This document shows positions 33,933 through 43,772 of a stretch of 64,000 nucleotides of DNA, piece after piece. The notes beneath the pieces are model-generated. The model saw only the letters and a list, made by a program, of their open reading frames with translations. It did not search any database and was not told the origin of the DNA. Both the position numbers and the translations under genes were made by a program. The first letter of the stretch is position 1. The number at the start of each line of letters is the position of its first letter. The stretch is from Halobellus ruber (GTDB taxonomy: Archaea; Halobacteriota; Halobacteria; Halobacteriales; Haloferacaceae): NCBI RefSeq assembly GCF_014212355.1, contig NZ_JACKXD010000001.1, positions 395,143 through 459,142 on the forward strand. The letters run 5' to 3'.

Positions 33933-34880
33933 TCACTCCGTCGGCCGCACGTGTTCGCAGTCGCCGGCGTGGACCGCACGCTCGCCGTCGTCGGTTCCGA
34001 CGACCAGACTCCCCGGGAACCGGACGTCGACCGCGCGGCCCGCAACCGTTCCGCGGGGCGTCTCGACCCTGACCTGCCGGCCGAGCGTGCTCGCGTACTC
34101 CCGCCAGGCGTCGAGGACGGCCCGAAGGTCCGCGTCGGCACCGGTCAGGTCATAGAGCGCCTCCAGGATCCCCTGGAGGAACCGCCGACGGTCGACGTCG
34201 CCGACCGCCGCCCGGAGGCTTGTTGCCCCCGGCGGGAGGGCGTCGCGGTCGACGTTGGCGTTCACGCCGATCCCCAGCACCAGCCACGAGACGCGGTCGG
34301 CCTCGCCCTCCATCTCGGTCAGGATCCCGGCGAGTTTCCGTTCCTCGCCATCACCGTCGTTCACCAACACGTCGTTCGGCCACTTGATGGTCGCTTCGAC
34401 GCCGACCTCGCGTGCCGCACGGGTCACCGCGACCGCTGCCGCGAGGGTGTATATGGGGACCTCCGCGGGCGGGCGCTCGGGGCGGAGTACCGGACTCGCC
34501 CACACCCCGCCGGCGGGTGCGGCCCACTCGCGGTCCAACCGCCCGCGTCCGCCGGTCTGTTCGTCGGCCACGACGACTACGTCGTCGACCCCCTCCTCGG
34601 CGAGTTCGCGGGCGCGGTCGTTGGTGCTCCCGATCCGGTCGTGGTATTCGACGTCGTAGGGCGCATCCAGCCCGAACGCCAGCGCCGCGGCCCCGTACTC
34701 CGGGACTTCGTCCACCCGGTAGCCGTCGTCGCCGCTCTCGATCCCGAACCCCTCCTCGCGGAGCGCTTCGACCTGCTTCCAGACTGCCGCCCGCGAGACC
34801 TCAAGCCGGGTGGCGAGCGTGGGGCCGTCGATCGGCCCGTCCTCGAGGGCGGCCAACAGGGCGCGGCGCGTCGCGTTCAT
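33933..34880 (-). CDS. birA: Biotin--protein ligase with N-terminal helix-turn-helix
   Basis: 315 residues: a winged helix at about 1-60 (ATRLEVSRAAVWKQVEALREEGFG), the ligase domain with STNDRA, the biotinyl-AMP loop GGRGRLDREW, KWPNDVLV and LGIGVNAN, and a C-terminal SH3-like domain. It attaches biotin to the carboxylase encoded 7 bp upstream in the same operon, and its helix-turn-helix suggests self-regulation as in E. coli BirA. Confidence 0.95.
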   Translation of the reverse strand: MNATRRALLAALEDGPIDGPTLATRLEVSRAAVWKQVEALREEGFGIESGDDGYRVDEVPEYGAAALAFGLDAPYDVEYHDRIGSTNDRARELAEEGVDDVVVVADEQTGGRGRLDREWAAPAGGVWASPVLRPERPPAEVPIYTLAAAVAVTRAAREVGVEATIKWPNDVLVNDGDGEERKLAGILTEMEGEADRVSWLVLGIGVNANVDRDALPPGATSLRAAVGDVDRRRFLQGILEALYDLTGADADLRAVLDAWREYASTLGRQVRVETPRGTVAGRAVDVRFPGSLVVGTDDGERAVHAGDCEHVRPTE

Positions 34881-34887
34881 CGCCCGG

Positions 34888-36723
34888 TCACTCCAGAATC
34901 ACTAGGGTGTCGTCCATATCGACGCTGTCGCCCTCGCCGACGAGGACTTCGGCGACGGTTCCGCCACGCTCGACCACGACGTCGTTCTCCATCTTCATCG
35001 CCTCCAGCACGCAGACCACGTCGCCGGCGGCGACCTCGTCGCCCTCCGTGACCTCGACCGACAGGATCGTCCCCTGCATCTCCGCGACGACCCGCTCGCC
35101 GCCGCCCTCGATCTCGACGGCCCCGTCCCCGTCGTCGGTCGCCTCGTCCGGACGGGAACGGGTGGTTCCTCCACCGCCGGCCGACCCCGTCTCGCCCGCG
35201 ACATCGACCGCCGGGACGGCGGGGGCGCCGCGCTCCTCGAGGTTGACCTCGAACCGCTTGCCGTTGACCTCGACGGTGAACTCGCGTTCGGCGGTTTCGG
35301 TGGCGTCGTCGTCGCCCTCGTCGGCGCCGTCCGACTCCCCGCCCCATTTCTCGGCCGCGCGCTCGATCCGGCCGCGGTCGAGTTCCTCGTCGAGATACTT
35401 CGTGGTGTGCTCGCCCGCCCGGAACGTCCCGTCGGTCACCATCAGCCGGTGGAACGGGATGATCGTCCGCAGGCCCTCAACCTCGAACTCCGAGAGCGCC
35501 CGCTCCGACCGGGCGAGACACTCCTCGCGGTCGCCGGCGTCGACGATCAGCTTCGCGATCATGGAGTCGTAGTCGCCGCCGATCCCGTCGGCCTGCCGGA
35601 CGGCGTCGTCGACGCGGACGCCCACGCCGCCGGGCGGGTCGTAGGTCTCCAAGGTCCCCGTCGCGGGCGCGAAGTCGTCGGCGGCGTTCTCGGCGTTGAT
35701 CCGGAACTCGATGGCGTGGCCGTCGATCGATACCGACTCCTGGGCGAAGTCGAGTTCCCCGCCGGCGGCCACCCGGAGCTGCCACTTCACGATGTCGATG
35801 CCGGTGACCTCCTCGGTGACCGTGTGTTCGACCTGGATCCGGGTGTTGACCTCCATGAAGTAGAACTCGGTTTCCTCGCCCGTGTCCTCGACGAGGAACT
35901 CCACGGTGCCGGCGTTGGTGTAGTCGGCCTCCCGGACGCCGCGTCTGGCCGCGTCGCCGATCTCCTCGCGGAGGTCGGAATCGAGCGCGGGCGAGGGCGC
36001 CTCCTCGATCACCTTCTGGTGGCGGCGCTGCAGCGAACAGTCCCGTTCCCCGAGGTGGCGGACGTTCCCGTGCTCGTCGGCGAGGATCTGGACCTCGACG
36101 TGCCGGGGCGCTTCGAGATACTTCTCGACGTAGACCGAGGCGTTGTCGAAGTACGCCTCGCCCTCCCGCTTTGCGGTCTCGAACTGCGCTTCGACCTCCT
36201 CGGCGGAGCGAACCACCTTCAGCCCGCGCCCGCCGCCGCCGCCCTCGGCTTTGATCGCGACCGGGTAGCCGTACTCCGCGGCGACCTGCTTGACCGCGTC
36301 GGCGGACTCGACGGGCTCCGTGGTGCCTGGAACGACCGGCACGTCCGCCTCCTGCATCAGCGAGCGTGCCTTGGTCTTCTCGCCGAGCCGCTCCATCGCG
36401 TCGGCGGAGGGGCCGATCCAGACGAGGTCGCTTTCCTCGACCTTCCTGGCGAACTCGGCGTTCTCCGCCAGAAAGCCGTACCCCGGGTGGACCGCGTCGG
36501 CGTCGGCCTTCCGTCCGGCCTCGATCACGGCCTCGTGATCCAGATACGAGTCCGCCGCGCGGGCGGGGCCGACGTTGTACGCCTCGTCGGCCATCCGGAC
36601 GTGTCCGGCGTGTCTGTCGGCGTCGCTGTAGACGGCGACGGTTCGGACGCCGAGGTCGCGACACGCCCGCATCACCCGGACGGCGATCTCCCCCCGGTTG
36701 GCCACGAGCACCTTGTTGAACAT
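34888..36723 (-). CDS. Acyl-CoA carboxylase, biotin carboxylase and biotin carrier subunit
   Basis: 611 residues. Residues 1-450 are biotin carboxylase: [18 protein letters not shown], the glycine-rich ATP loop [44 protein letters not shown]. An acidic linker (about 465-540) joins a biotin carrier domain with K577 in EAMKMEND. It corresponds to the PccA-type alpha subunit of the haloarchaeal acetyl/propionyl-CoA carboxylase; the carboxyltransferase beta subunit is not in the window. It is coupled to birA. Confidence 0.95.
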   Translation of the reverse strand: MFNKVLVANRGEIAVRVMRACRDLGVRTVAVYSDADRHAGHVRMADEAYNVGPARAADSYLDHEAVIEAGRKADADAVHPGYGFLAENAEFARKVEESDLVWIGPSADAMERLGEKTKARSLMQEADVPVVPGTTEPVESADAVKQVAAEYGYPVAIKAEGGGGGRGLKVVRSAEEVEAQFETAKREGEAYFDNASVYVEKYLEAPRHVEVQILADEHGNVRHLGERDCSLQRRHQKVIEEAPSPALDSDLREEIGDAARRGVREADYTNAGTVEFLVEDTGEETEFYFMEVNTRIQVEHTVTEEVTGIDIVKWQLRVAAGGELDFAQESVSIDGHAIEFRINAENAADDFAPATGTLETYDPPGGVGVRVDDAVRQADGIGGDYDSMIAKLIVDAGDREECLARSERALSEFEVEGLRTIIPFHRLMVTDGTFRAGEHTTKYLDEELDRGRIERAAEKWGGESDGADEGDDDATETAEREFTVEVNGKRFEVNLEERGAPAVPAVDVAGETGSAGGGGTTRSRPDEATDDGDGAVEIEGGGERVVAEMQGTILSVEVTEGDEVAAGDVVCVLEAMKMENDVVVERGGTVAEVLVGEGDSVDMDDTLVILE

Positions 36724-36926
36724 TTACCGACCCGTTCCTCGACACGCCACCTCTATCTGTCGGTTCTGTACGAACCGCGCTTCGACGATCGTCGATATCC
36801 GTCGACCGACGCCGGGATCCGACCGTCCGTGCGATCCCGAGCGGCGTGTGTGGTCCCGACTGAACGTTCGTGAGGATCTCGCCGAACCCAAACCGCCTTA
36901 TGCGTGTGTCTCCCACGCCCACGGTA

Positions 36927-37961
36927 ATGCCAGTACGTGTCGGTATCCTCGGTGCGACGGGCGCGGTCGGACAGCGGTTCATCCAGCTTCTGGACGACCA
37001 CCCCACCTTCGAGCTCGCGGCGGTCACCGCCTCCGAATCCAGCGCAGGCAAGACGTACCGCGACGCCGCGAAGTGGCGGGTGAACACGCCGATCCCTGAC
37101 GACGTGGCATCGATGACCGTCGTCGAGACCGACCCCTCGTCTATCCCCGACGACGTGGATCTGCTCTTCTCATCGCTGCCTTCGGGCGTCGCTGCCGAGG
37201 TCGAACCCGCCTTCCTGGAAGCGGGGTACGTCGTCTCCTCGAACTCCTCGAACGACCGGATGGCCGACGATGTCCCCCTGACGATCCCGGAGATCAACCC
37301 CGGGCATCTGGATCTCATCGAAGTTCAGCGCGACGCGCGCGGGTGGGACGGCGCCCTCGTGAAGAACCCCAACTGCTCGACGATCACGATGGTCCCGACG
37401 CTCGCGGCGCTCGATCAGTTCGGGCTGGAGTCGGTCCGGGTCTCGACGCTACAGGCGGTGTCGGGCGCGGGCTACTCGGGCGTCACCTCGATGGAGATCA
37501 TCGACAACGCCATCCCCCACATCGGCGGCGAGGAAGCGAAGATGGAGACCGAATCCCGGAAGCTCCTGGGCACCTTCGACGGGACCGAAGTCGACCTCCA
37601 CGGGATGGAGGTCGCCGCCTCCTGCAACCGGATCCCGACGCTGGACGGCCACTTGGAGAACGTCTTCGCGGAGACCGCCGCGGACGTCTCGCCCGAGGAG
37701 GCCGCTGCGGCGATGCGGGAGTACCCCGGCGTCGACCTCCCCTCCTCGCCCGACCAGCTCATCCACGTCTTCGAGGCGTTCGGGCGGCCCCAGCCCCGGA
37801 TGGATCGGGGCCGCGGCGACGGGATGCAGATCTCCGCCGGCGGCCTCCAGGCGACCGACGCGGGCCTGAAGTACAACTGTCTCGCACACAACACGATCCG
37901 CGGCGCCGCGGGCGCGTCGCTGCTCAACGGCGAACTGCTGGTGGAAGAAGGCTGGGTCTGA
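36927..37961 (+). CDS. asd: Aspartate-semialdehyde dehydrogenase
   Basis: 344 residues. NADP loop GILGATGAVGQRF (6-18), SSNSSNDRM, the catalytic Cys in KNPNCSTITMVPTL, VSGAGYSG, and the substrate region EVAASCNRIPTLDGH. It makes the precursor of lysine, threonine and methionine. ATG 36927 is placed 25-30 bp after a CCTTATGC TATA-like element; the longer in-frame start is rejected. It diverges from the carboxylase gene across 203 bp. Confidence 0.95.
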   Translation: MPVRVGILGATGAVGQRFIQLLDDHPTFELAAVTASESSAGKTYRDAAKWRVNTPIPDDVASMTVVETDPSSIPDDVDLLFSSLPSGVAAEVEPAFLEAGYVVSSNSSNDRMADDVPLTIPEINPGHLDLIEVQRDARGWDGALVKNPNCSTITMVPTLAALDQFGLESVRVSTLQAVSGAGYSGVTSMEIIDNAIPHIGGEEAKMETESRKLLGTFDGTEVDLHGMEVAASCNRIPTLDGHLENVFAETAADVSPEEAAAAMREYPGVDLPSSPDQLIHVFEAFGRPQPRMDRGRGDGMQISAGGLQATDAGLKYNCLAHNTIRGAAGASLLNGELLVEEGWV

Positions 37962-38006
37962 GGCGCCGGCCGACGACAGCGGACGCCGACCGGTTCCTTC
38001 CGACGT

Positions 38007-38822
38007 TCACCTCGCGGACTGCAGTCGCTCCGTGGTTCCCGTCCCGTCCGCGGAGTCGGCGGGAGGGCCGGCGGCAGCGCGCGCGGCTGGCAGCCACGCG
38101 GGCGAGGCCACGTCGCCGTCGGCGCTGCGACGGACCGCGTACTCGAAACGCTTCGCGTCGCCGGCCTGCGTGTACTGAAGTCGAGCCTCCCTGACGACTC
38201 CGTCGTCGTCGACGACTAGGTACCCCCGGACCTCGGTGGCCTCTCGGGGGACGACGCCGGTGATCGAGTATCGGATCCGGCGCTCGCCGTCGCCCCGCGA
38301 GACCCGCACCGCTCGGAACTCGCCGATCGTCAGGATCCGGGAGAGCACCGCCCACAGCGACGTGGCCGCGCGGCGTCTGGTCTCGCCGATGGAGCCGTCC
38401 GCGGCGTCGAACGAGAGTCGGCCGTCCCGCAGCTGGCGGCTGTATCGGACGTCCGAACGCACGAAGACGTCGCTTTCCGTCACGTCGGAGTAGCCATTAT
38501 GCACGTCGATCCGGAATCGCGCCCGCGTCGCGTTGGCCTCGTACTGGTAGTCGGCGTAGGCGCCGGGCCGGAACCGTTCGAGCGCGACTACGGAGATCGA
38601 CTCCGTTCGCAGGAACGCGAGCGACTGCGTGCGCGCCGTCTCCGCGTCGACCGCCGACTCCGAGAACCCCTCGGGGAACGTCGCGTCCGTCAGGTTCGCC
38701 TCCGGCGTGGCCGTCGAAGCCTCCTCCGCGGTCGGCGTTCCGTCGTCCGGGGCGACTCCCCCGCATCCAGCCAGCACGAGGAGAGCGGCCACGGCCACCG
38801 CGGAGAGGGGGATGCGGGACAC
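38007..38822 (-). CDS. Haloarchaeal lipoprotein (DUF7537-like)
   Basis: 271 residues from the GTG at 38822. The signal peptide is short and hydrophobic and ends in a lipobox with C20 (VLAGCGG), so it is lipid-anchored outside the cell. The mature part is beta-rich with DVFVRSDVRYSRQLRDG, VVDDDGVVREARLQYTQAGD and SYxVTGV-like strands, a pattern I associate with a haloarchaeal lipoprotein family of unknown function. The frame stays open upstream into the duplicated ilvD tail, but that part is not coding for this protein. Confidence 0.75.
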   Translation of the reverse strand: MSRIPLSAVAVAALLVLAGCGGVAPDDGTPTAEEASTATPEANLTDATFPEGFSESAVDAETARTQSLAFLRTESISVVALERFRPGAYADYQYEANATRARFRIDVHNGYSDVTESDVFVRSDVRYSRQLRDGRLSFDAADGSIGETRRRAATSLWAVLSRILTIGEFRAVRVSRGDGERRIRYSITGVVPREATEVRGYLVVDDDGVVREARLQYTQAGDAKRFEYAVRRSADGDVASPAWLPAARAAAGPPADSADGTGTTERLQSAR

Positions 38823-38910
38823 GTGCGCCACGTCACAGCCGGCCGGAATGAGGCTGTCGGCCGCGGTCCACGGGCGGCGCTGTGAGGTCCGATCGGCTCC
38901 CGCTTTGCGT

Positions 38911-39129
38911 TTCGCGCCGGGGTTCGTCACCGCGCCGTTCCACCTTTTCATCGCTCGCTACGCTCGCTCGAAAAGCTGGACCAAAACGACAGATCCGTCT
39001 ACCGCTTCGCGCCAGGGTTCGTCACCGCGCCGTTCCACCGTTTCATCGCTCGCTACGCTCGCTCGAAAAGCTGGATCAAAACGACAGATCCGTCTACCGC
39101 TTCGCGCCGGGGTTCGTCACCGCGCCGTT
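38911..39129. repeat. 95-bp tandem repeat formed from the 3' end of ilvD
   Basis: The sequence starting TTCGCGCCGGGG recurs at 38911, 39006 and 39101, exactly 95 bp apart, giving two full units and the first 29 bp of a third. The unit contains the codons for the last residues of IlvD ([11 protein letters not shown]), its stop and about 70 bp of 3' flank, including a CGCTCGCTACGCTCGCTCG stretch. Units differ by only a few bases, so the duplication is recent. Confidence 0.9.
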
Positions 39130-40845
39130 GGCGGCGGAGCCGAAGTCGTTGCCGTACTTCGCGAGCACGCCGGAGGAGTACGCGGGCTCGGCGGGTTCCC
39201 ACTCCTCTCTCCGCGCTTCGAGTTCCGCCTCCGAGAGGTCGACCGAGAGTTCGCGGTCGGGGATGTCGACGGTGACCTCGTCGCCGTCTTCCAAGAGGGC
39301 GATCGGCCCCCCGACCGCTGCCTCGGGTGCGACGTGGCCCACCATCGGGCCGCGGGTCGCCCCCGAGAACCGGCCGTCGGTCAACAGCGCGACGTCGTCC
39401 TCGTGGCCCTGGCCGACGACCGCGGCGGTGACGCCGAGCATCTCGCGCATCCCCGGGCCGCCCTGCGGGCCCTCGTTGCGGATCACGAGCACGTCGCCGG
39501 ACTCGATGTGGCCCTCTTGGACGTACCGCATCGCTTCCTCCTCGCCCTCGAAGACCCGGGCGGGGCCGGCGTGGTGGAACGTGTCGTCGCCGGTGACCTT
39601 CAGGACCGCGCCGTCGGGTGCGAGGTTGCCCGTGAGGATCTTGATCGCGCCCTCTTCCTGGTAGGGGTCGTCGACGGTGTGGATGAACTCGCCGGTGATC
39701 TCGTCGTCCGCGGGGAGATCGAGTTCGGCGAGTTCCGCCTCGATCGTCCGACCGGTGACGGTCGCCGCGTCGCCGTGGACGAGTCCGGCGTCCAGCAGCC
39801 GGCGGATCACGACCGGCACGCCGCCCTCCTCGTGGAGGTCGTTCATCGTCTTCGTGCCGCCTGGCTGGAGGTTCGCGATCTTCGGCGTCCGTCGCGAAAT
39901 CTCGTCGAACTCCCCGATCGAGAGGTCGATGCCCGCCTCCGCGGCGAGCGCGAGCAGGTGCAGCACCGCGTTGGTGGACCCGCCGATCGCGACCTGCAGG
40001 GCGATTGCGTTCTCGAAGGACTCCTTCGTGAGGATGTCGGAGGGCCGGAGATCGTTCTCGACGGCCTGGAGGACGGCCTCGCCGGCGCGGCGGGCGACGT
40101 CGTAGCGGGCCTCCGATTCGGCGGGCGCGTCGGCGGTGCCGAGCGGCGCAAGCCCCAGCGCCTCCGAGATCGACGCCATCGTGTTGGCGGTGAACATCCC
40201 GCCGCAGGAGCCCGCGCCGGGGCAGGCGTGCCGTTCCAGGTCGTCCAGCTCCTCGGCGCTCATCTCGCCTTGCGCGTGGGTGCCGACGCCCTCGAAGACG
40301 TTCTGGATGGTGACCTCCCGGCCGTCGTGCTCGCCGGGCATTATCGACCCGCCGTAGAGGAACACCGAGGGCAGGTCCGTCCGGATCGACGCCATCATCA
40401 TCCCGGGGAGGTTCTTGTCGCAGCCCGCGACGGTCACTAAGGCGTCCATCCGCTCGCCGAACGCGACGAGTTCGACGGAGTCGGCGATGACCTCACGGGA
40501 GATGAGCGAGGCCTTCATACCCTCCGTGCCCATCGAGATGGCGTCGGAGATGGTGATGGTTCCGAACTCGATCGGCATCCCCCCGGCGTCGTCGACGCCC
40601 TCGACCGCGGCGTCGGCGACATCATCGAGGTGGACGTTACACGGCGTGATGTCGGCGGCGGGGTTGGCGACGCCCACCATCGGCGACCCCAGGTCGTCGT
40701 CGTCGAAGCCCATCGCGCGGAACATCGCCCGGTGGGGGGCCTTGTCCGGGCCCTCGGTCACGTCGGTGCTCCGGAGGTCGGGATCCTTCCCGCTCGAGAA
40801 GGGCTCCTCGTCGGCGTCTCTCTCGGGTGGTTCCTGTCTGCTCAT
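39094..40845 (-). CDS. ilvD: Dihydroxy-acid dehydratase
   Basis: 583 residues of the IlvD/Edd family. Iron-sulfur cysteines lie in [17 protein letters not shown] and [34 protein letters not shown] and the ending [11 protein letters not shown] are typical of branched-chain amino-acid DHAD. The IlvD family also contains pentonate dehydratases, but this sequence reads as the biosynthetic enzyme. A TTTTAATG TATA-like element is about 25 bp upstream. Its 3' end is tandemly duplicated outside the gene. Confidence 0.94.
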   Translation of the reverse strand: MSRQEPPERDADEEPFSSGKDPDLRSTDVTEGPDKAPHRAMFRAMGFDDDDLGSPMVGVANPAADITPCNVHLDDVADAAVEGVDDAGGMPIEFGTITISDAISMGTEGMKASLISREVIADSVELVAFGERMDALVTVAGCDKNLPGMMMASIRTDLPSVFLYGGSIMPGEHDGREVTIQNVFEGVGTHAQGEMSAEELDDLERHACPGAGSCGGMFTANTMASISEALGLAPLGTADAPAESEARYDVARRAGEAVLQAVENDLRPSDILTKESFENAIALQVAIGGSTNAVLHLLALAAEAGIDLSIGEFDEISRRTPKIANLQPGGTKTMNDLHEEGGVPVVIRRLLDAGLVHGDAATVTGRTIEAELAELDLPADDEITGEFIHTVDDPYQEEGAIKILTGNLAPDGAVLKVTGDDTFHHAGPARVFEGEEEAMRYVQEGHIESGDVLVIRNEGPQGGPGMREMLGVTAAVVGQGHEDDVALLTDGRFSGATRGPMVGHVAPEAAVGGPIALLEDGDEVTVDIPDRELSVDLSEAELEARREEWEPAEPAYSSGVLAKYGNDFGSAANGAVTNPGAKR

Positions 40846-40927
40846 ACACGAACGGTAGTCGCAGCGGCATTAAAAGGCACGTTCGTTGTCCTCACGCGGG
40901 AACGGGGCGACCCAACTGCCGGCCCGT

Positions 40928-41518
40928 TTACCCCTCGTCGTCCTCGGGCCGCGTCGCCAACCCCGTCAGGTGGGGGGCCTCGGGCACGATCAGTTCCTCG
41001 CTGCCCAACCGCGCGGCGTTCTCGCTGCCGGGCAGACAGAAGGTGGGCACGCCCTCGACGATCCCGGCGGTCGCCCGCGTGCCGACGACGCGGGTGCCGA
41101 TCTCGTCCTCGGACCGCCGGCGGAACAGCTCGCCGAACCCAGGCAGCTCCTTGTCGAAGAGGCCGCCGACGGCCTCGATCGTCACGTCGTCCGGCGTGAC
41201 GCCGGTCCCGCCGGTCGTCACCACCACGTCGACGTCGTTGCGGTCGACGAGGCGGTCGACGGTCGACTGGAGGGAATCGAAGTCGTCGCCGGCGACGTCC
41301 CTGACCGCGACTTCGTGGCCGTCGGACTCGAACGCCGCCGCAATAGCGTCGCCCGCGGGGTCGTCCTCAAGTGTCCGCGAAGAGGAGACCGTGAGGATCG
41401 CCGCCGCGAGCGACTCGACGTCGTGAGCGTGGTGGTGATCGTGGTCGTCGTGGCTGTGCGAGTGATCGTGACTCTCACCGTCGTGAGCGTCGGTAGAACC
41501 GTGGTCGTGGTCGGTCAT
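40928..41518 (-). CDS. MoaB-type molybdenum cofactor protein with His-rich N-terminus
   Basis: 196 residues. The domain from about residue 35 on is MoaB/MogA-like: AILTVSSSRTLEDDPAGDAI, VVVTTGGTGVTPDDVT, KELPGFGELFR, and FCLPGSENAARLG. It binds molybdopterin. Residues 2-32 are extremely rich in His and Asp (HDHGSTD, HDHSHSHDDHDHHHAHD), absent from ordinary MoaB and suggesting metal storage or delivery. ATG 41518 is supported by a TATA-like element near 41540. Weak alternative: a later start would remove the His-rich part, but no suitable ATG follows. Confidence 0.88.
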   Translation of the reverse strand: MTDHDHGSTDAHDGESHDHSHSHDDHDHHHAHDVESLAAAILTVSSSRTLEDDPAGDAIAAAFESDGHEVAVRDVAGDDFDSLQSTVDRLVDRNDVDVVVTTGGTGVTPDDVTIEAVGGLFDKELPGFGELFRRRSEDEIGTRVVGTRATAGIVEGVPTFCLPGSENAARLGSEELIVPEAPHLTGLATRPEDDEG

Positions 41519-41607
41519 ACGATGAGATTTGCCCCCGGCGGATAAAGCTCCCACGACGGAGGGGTCGAGTCGCGTGCGGACTCCGCGTCGTCGCTGCCGG
41601 TTCGACG

Positions 41608-41784
41608 CTAGTTGTCGCCGCTTTTCGACTGCCACGCGTAGTCGCGTCGCTTCGCGGACTTCCCGAAGCCACACGACGAACAGACCTTCTTTTTGACGTG
41701 GTAGGACTTCTCGCCGCACCGGCGACATTTGACGTGCGTCGTCTTGTTCTTCTTGCCTTGACTCGGAGTTCCAGCGCCCGTCAT
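41608..41784 (-). CDS. rpl37e: 50S ribosomal protein L37e
   Basis: 58 residues, too short for most ORF lists. The zinc-ribbon Cys pairs CRRCG and CSSCG are separated by the basic stretch [10 protein letters not shown], and the protein begins [17 protein letters not shown], as in other archaeal L37e. The ATG overlaps the stop of the LSm gene (ATGA), the conserved archaeal LSm-L37e pair, so the two are co-translated. Basic composition stands out among its acidic neighbours. Confidence 0.95.
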   Translation of the reverse strand: MTGAGTPSQGKKNKTTHVKCRRCGEKSYHVKKKVCSSCGFGKSAKRRDYAWQSKSGDN

Positions 41785-42014
41785 ACGTGTATGGTCACGA
41801 CGTTATCGCCGCGTATAATCGTTGTGTCTTCGACTGGTGTGACGTCCAGCCCGCCGTCGAGATCCTCGTTGACGTCGGCCGGCGGTTCCAGGACGGCGTT
41901 CATGTGCTGATCGTACCCCGCGAGCGCGCCGTAGTATGCGGTGCCGTCCTTCAGCGTCACCGTGACGACGTCTTCGAGTGCGGCCTCGAGCACGTCGAGG
42001 GGGCGTTCGCTCAT
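41781..42014 (-). CDS. Sm-like archaeal protein (LSm)
   Basis: 77 residues covering the Sm1 and Sm2 motifs: [26 protein letters not shown] and [13 protein letters not shown]. It forms a heptameric ring that binds U-rich small RNAs. The ATG at 42014 gives the normal N-terminus; the longer in-frame start at 42095 is not supported. It is first in the LSm-L37e operon. Confidence 0.93.
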   Translation of the reverse strand: MSERPLDVLEAALEDVVTVTLKDGTAYYGALAGYDQHMNAVLEPPADVNEDLDGGLDVTPVEDTTIIRGDNVVTIHV

Positions 42015-42120
42015 ACCCGCAACGCCTCCCGTTTCGGTCTTAAACCTGCCGGACCGCCCCGAATCGGCGGGGCGGCGCCGAAACCGGTCGGTCACAACAG
42101 CGACCGGGTCGAACCCGGAT

Positions 42121-42130
42121 AGTTTTTAAT
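42121..42130 (+). promoter_or_regulatory. TATA box upstream of the RNase J leader
   Basis: AGTTTTTAAT is a good haloarchaeal TATA element on the plus strand. Transcription would start near 42155, about 260 nt before the RNase J start codon, so the message has an unusually long leader. Confidence 0.55.
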
Positions 42131-42154
42131 ACCGGGCCGTGAAGATACGACACC

Positions 42155-42412
42155 AACACTCCCGCGGGCAAGTGTCCCGACGCTCGGGACACGCGGGACC
42201 GACGACCGACGCGCTGTAAGACGCCGGGGCCGATCGGTCCCGAGTACGCCACCGCCGGGTGGCTGCCGACGGACGGGAGGTTTCAGTGAGCACCCCTCGC
42301 CATACCAAGGGCGGGTTCCCCCGAGTAGCGACGATCGCGGCCCTCACAGGTCCGATCCCGACTCGGGCGCACGCCCGCGCTTGTCCGTGGCTTTCGATGC
42401 TCGGACACGACT
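42155..42412 (+). ncRNA. Structured RNA: long 5' leader of the RNase J gene or a separate small RNA
   Basis: Several strong hairpins can form. One spans 42160-42198, with an outer stem TCCCGCG/CGCGGGA, a 6-nt asymmetric bulge and an inner 8-bp stem TGTCCCGA/TCGGGACA closed by a CGC loop. Others are GCCACC-GCCG-GGTGGC (42248-42263), CCCGA/TCGGG near 42357-42367 and GGGCG-CA-CGCCC near 42365-42376. There is no plausible coding frame on either strand. It is neither SRP RNA (no GGUCAGG/GGAAGCAGC core) nor RNase P RNA as far as I can see. Because the downstream gene encodes a ribonuclease, a self-regulating leader is plausible; the exact ends are not known. Confidence 0.5.
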
Positions 42413-43771
42413 ATGGAAATCGAAATTGCGACAATCGGCGGATACGAAGAGGTCGGTCGACAGATGACGGCGGTTCGCGCGGGCGATGACGTCGTCATCT
42501 TCGATATGGGCCTGAACCTGAGTCAGGTCCTGATCCACGACAACGTGGAGACCGAGAAGATGCACAGCCTCGATCTGATCGACATGGGCGCGATCCCGGA
42601 CGACCGGGTGATGTCCGACCTCGAGGGCGACGTGCAGGCCATCGTGCCCACGCACGGCCACCTCGACCACATCGGCGCGATCTCGAAGCTCGCCCACCGC
42701 TACGACGCGCCCGTCGTGGCGGCGCCGTTCACCATCGAACTGGTGAAACAGCAGGTCGAAAGCGAGAGCAAGTTCAGCGGGAGCTTCGACAACGACCTCG
42801 TGAAGATGGAGTCCGGCGAGACGATGTCTATCGGCGACACCGGCAACGTCGAACTCGAGTTCGTCCACGTCACCCACTCGATCATCGACGCGATCAACCC
42901 GGTGCTGCACACCCCCGAGGGCGCGATCGTCTACGGCCTCGACAAGCGCATCGACCACAACCCGGTGCTCGAGGACCCGATCGACATGGAACGGTTCCGC
43001 GAGATCGGTCGCGAGGGCAACGGCGTCCTGTGTTACATCGAGGACTGTACCAACGCCGGCCGGAAGGGCCGAACCCCCTCGGAGTCCCACGCCCGTTCGC
43101 ACCTCAAGGACACCATCGACTCGATGGAGGACTACGACGGCGGGATCGTCGCCACGACGTTCTCCTCGCACGTCTCCCGGGTCTCCTCGCTCGTGGAGTT
43201 CGCGAAGGACATCGGGCGCCAACCCGTCCTGCTCGGCCGTTCGATGGAGAAGTACTCCGGGACCGCCGAACGCCTCGGCTTCGTCGACTTCCCCGACGAC
43301 GTGGGGATGTACGGCCACCGGAAGTCGGTCGACCGGACGTTCAAGCGGATCATGAAGGAGGGCAAGGAGAAGTACCTCCCCGTCGTCACGGGCCACCAGG
43401 GCGAGCCGCGCGCGATGCTCACCCGGATGGGCCGCGGCGAGACGCCGTACGAACTGGAGAACGGCGACAAGGTCATCTTCTCGGCGCGGGTCATCCCCGA
43501 GCCGACCAACGAGGGCCAGCGCTACCAGTCCGAACGGCTCCTGAAGATGCAGGGCGCGCGGATCTACGACGACATCCACGTCTCGGGGCACCTCCGCGAG
43601 GAGGGCCACTTCGAGATGATCGACGCGCTGCAGCCCCAGCACATCATCCCGGCCCACCAGGATCTCGAGGGCTTCGCACCGTACGTCGACCTCGCGGAGT
43701 CGCAGGGCTACGCCGTGGGGCGCGACCTCCACATCACGCGGAACGGGAACATCATCCAGCTGGTGGAGTGA
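42413..43771 (+). CDS. rnj: Ribonuclease J
   Basis: 452 residues. The metallo-beta-lactamase motif HGHLDH (H81, H83, D85, H86), CxxH-like histidines in [30 protein letters not shown] of the beta-CASP domain, and the C-terminal [14 protein letters not shown] fit the archaeal 5'-3' exoribonuclease. It lies 1 bp before the isoprenyl diphosphate synthase gene, a conserved haloarchaeal arrangement. The upstream neighbour usually found, isopentenyl phosphate kinase, is absent here and replaced by the structured leader. Confidence 0.93.
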   Translation: MEIEIATIGGYEEVGRQMTAVRAGDDVVIFDMGLNLSQVLIHDNVETEKMHSLDLIDMGAIPDDRVMSDLEGDVQAIVPTHGHLDHIGAISKLAHRYDAPVVAAPFTIELVKQQVESESKFSGSFDNDLVKMESGETMSIGDTGNVELEFVHVTHSIIDAINPVLHTPEGAIVYGLDKRIDHNPVLEDPIDMERFREIGREGNGVLCYIEDCTNAGRKGRTPSESHARSHLKDTIDSMEDYDGGIVATTFSSHVSRVSSLVEFAKDIGRQPVLLGRSMEKYSGTAERLGFVDFPDDVGMYGHRKSVDRTFKRIMKEGKEKYLPVVTGHQGEPRAMLTRMGRGETPYELENGDKVIFSARVIPEPTNEGQRYQSERLLKMQGARIYDDIHVSGHLREEGHFEMIDALQPQHIIPAHQDLEGFAPYVDLAESQGYAVGRDLHITRNGNIIQLVE

Positions 43772-43772
43772 G

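Noticed and set aside
38823..38951. Extended N-terminus of the lipoprotein at 38007
   Set aside because: The extension is translated from the duplicated ilvD tail ([11 protein letters not shown]), so the open frame there is a by-product of the duplication.
38911..39129. CRISPR array
   Set aside because: The 95-bp units are directly adjacent without unique spacers, and derive from the ilvD 3' end.
39094..40845. IlvD as an additional acid-sugar dehydratase of the catabolic pathway
   Set aside because: The sequence reads as the biosynthetic branched-chain enzyme and it is 15 kb from the cluster, beside amino-acid and cofactor genes.
42155..42412. SRP RNA or RNase P RNA
   Set aside because: The SRP domain IV core (GGUCAGG with GGAAGCAGC) is missing, and I find none of the conserved RNase P RNA segments; the length is also short for either.
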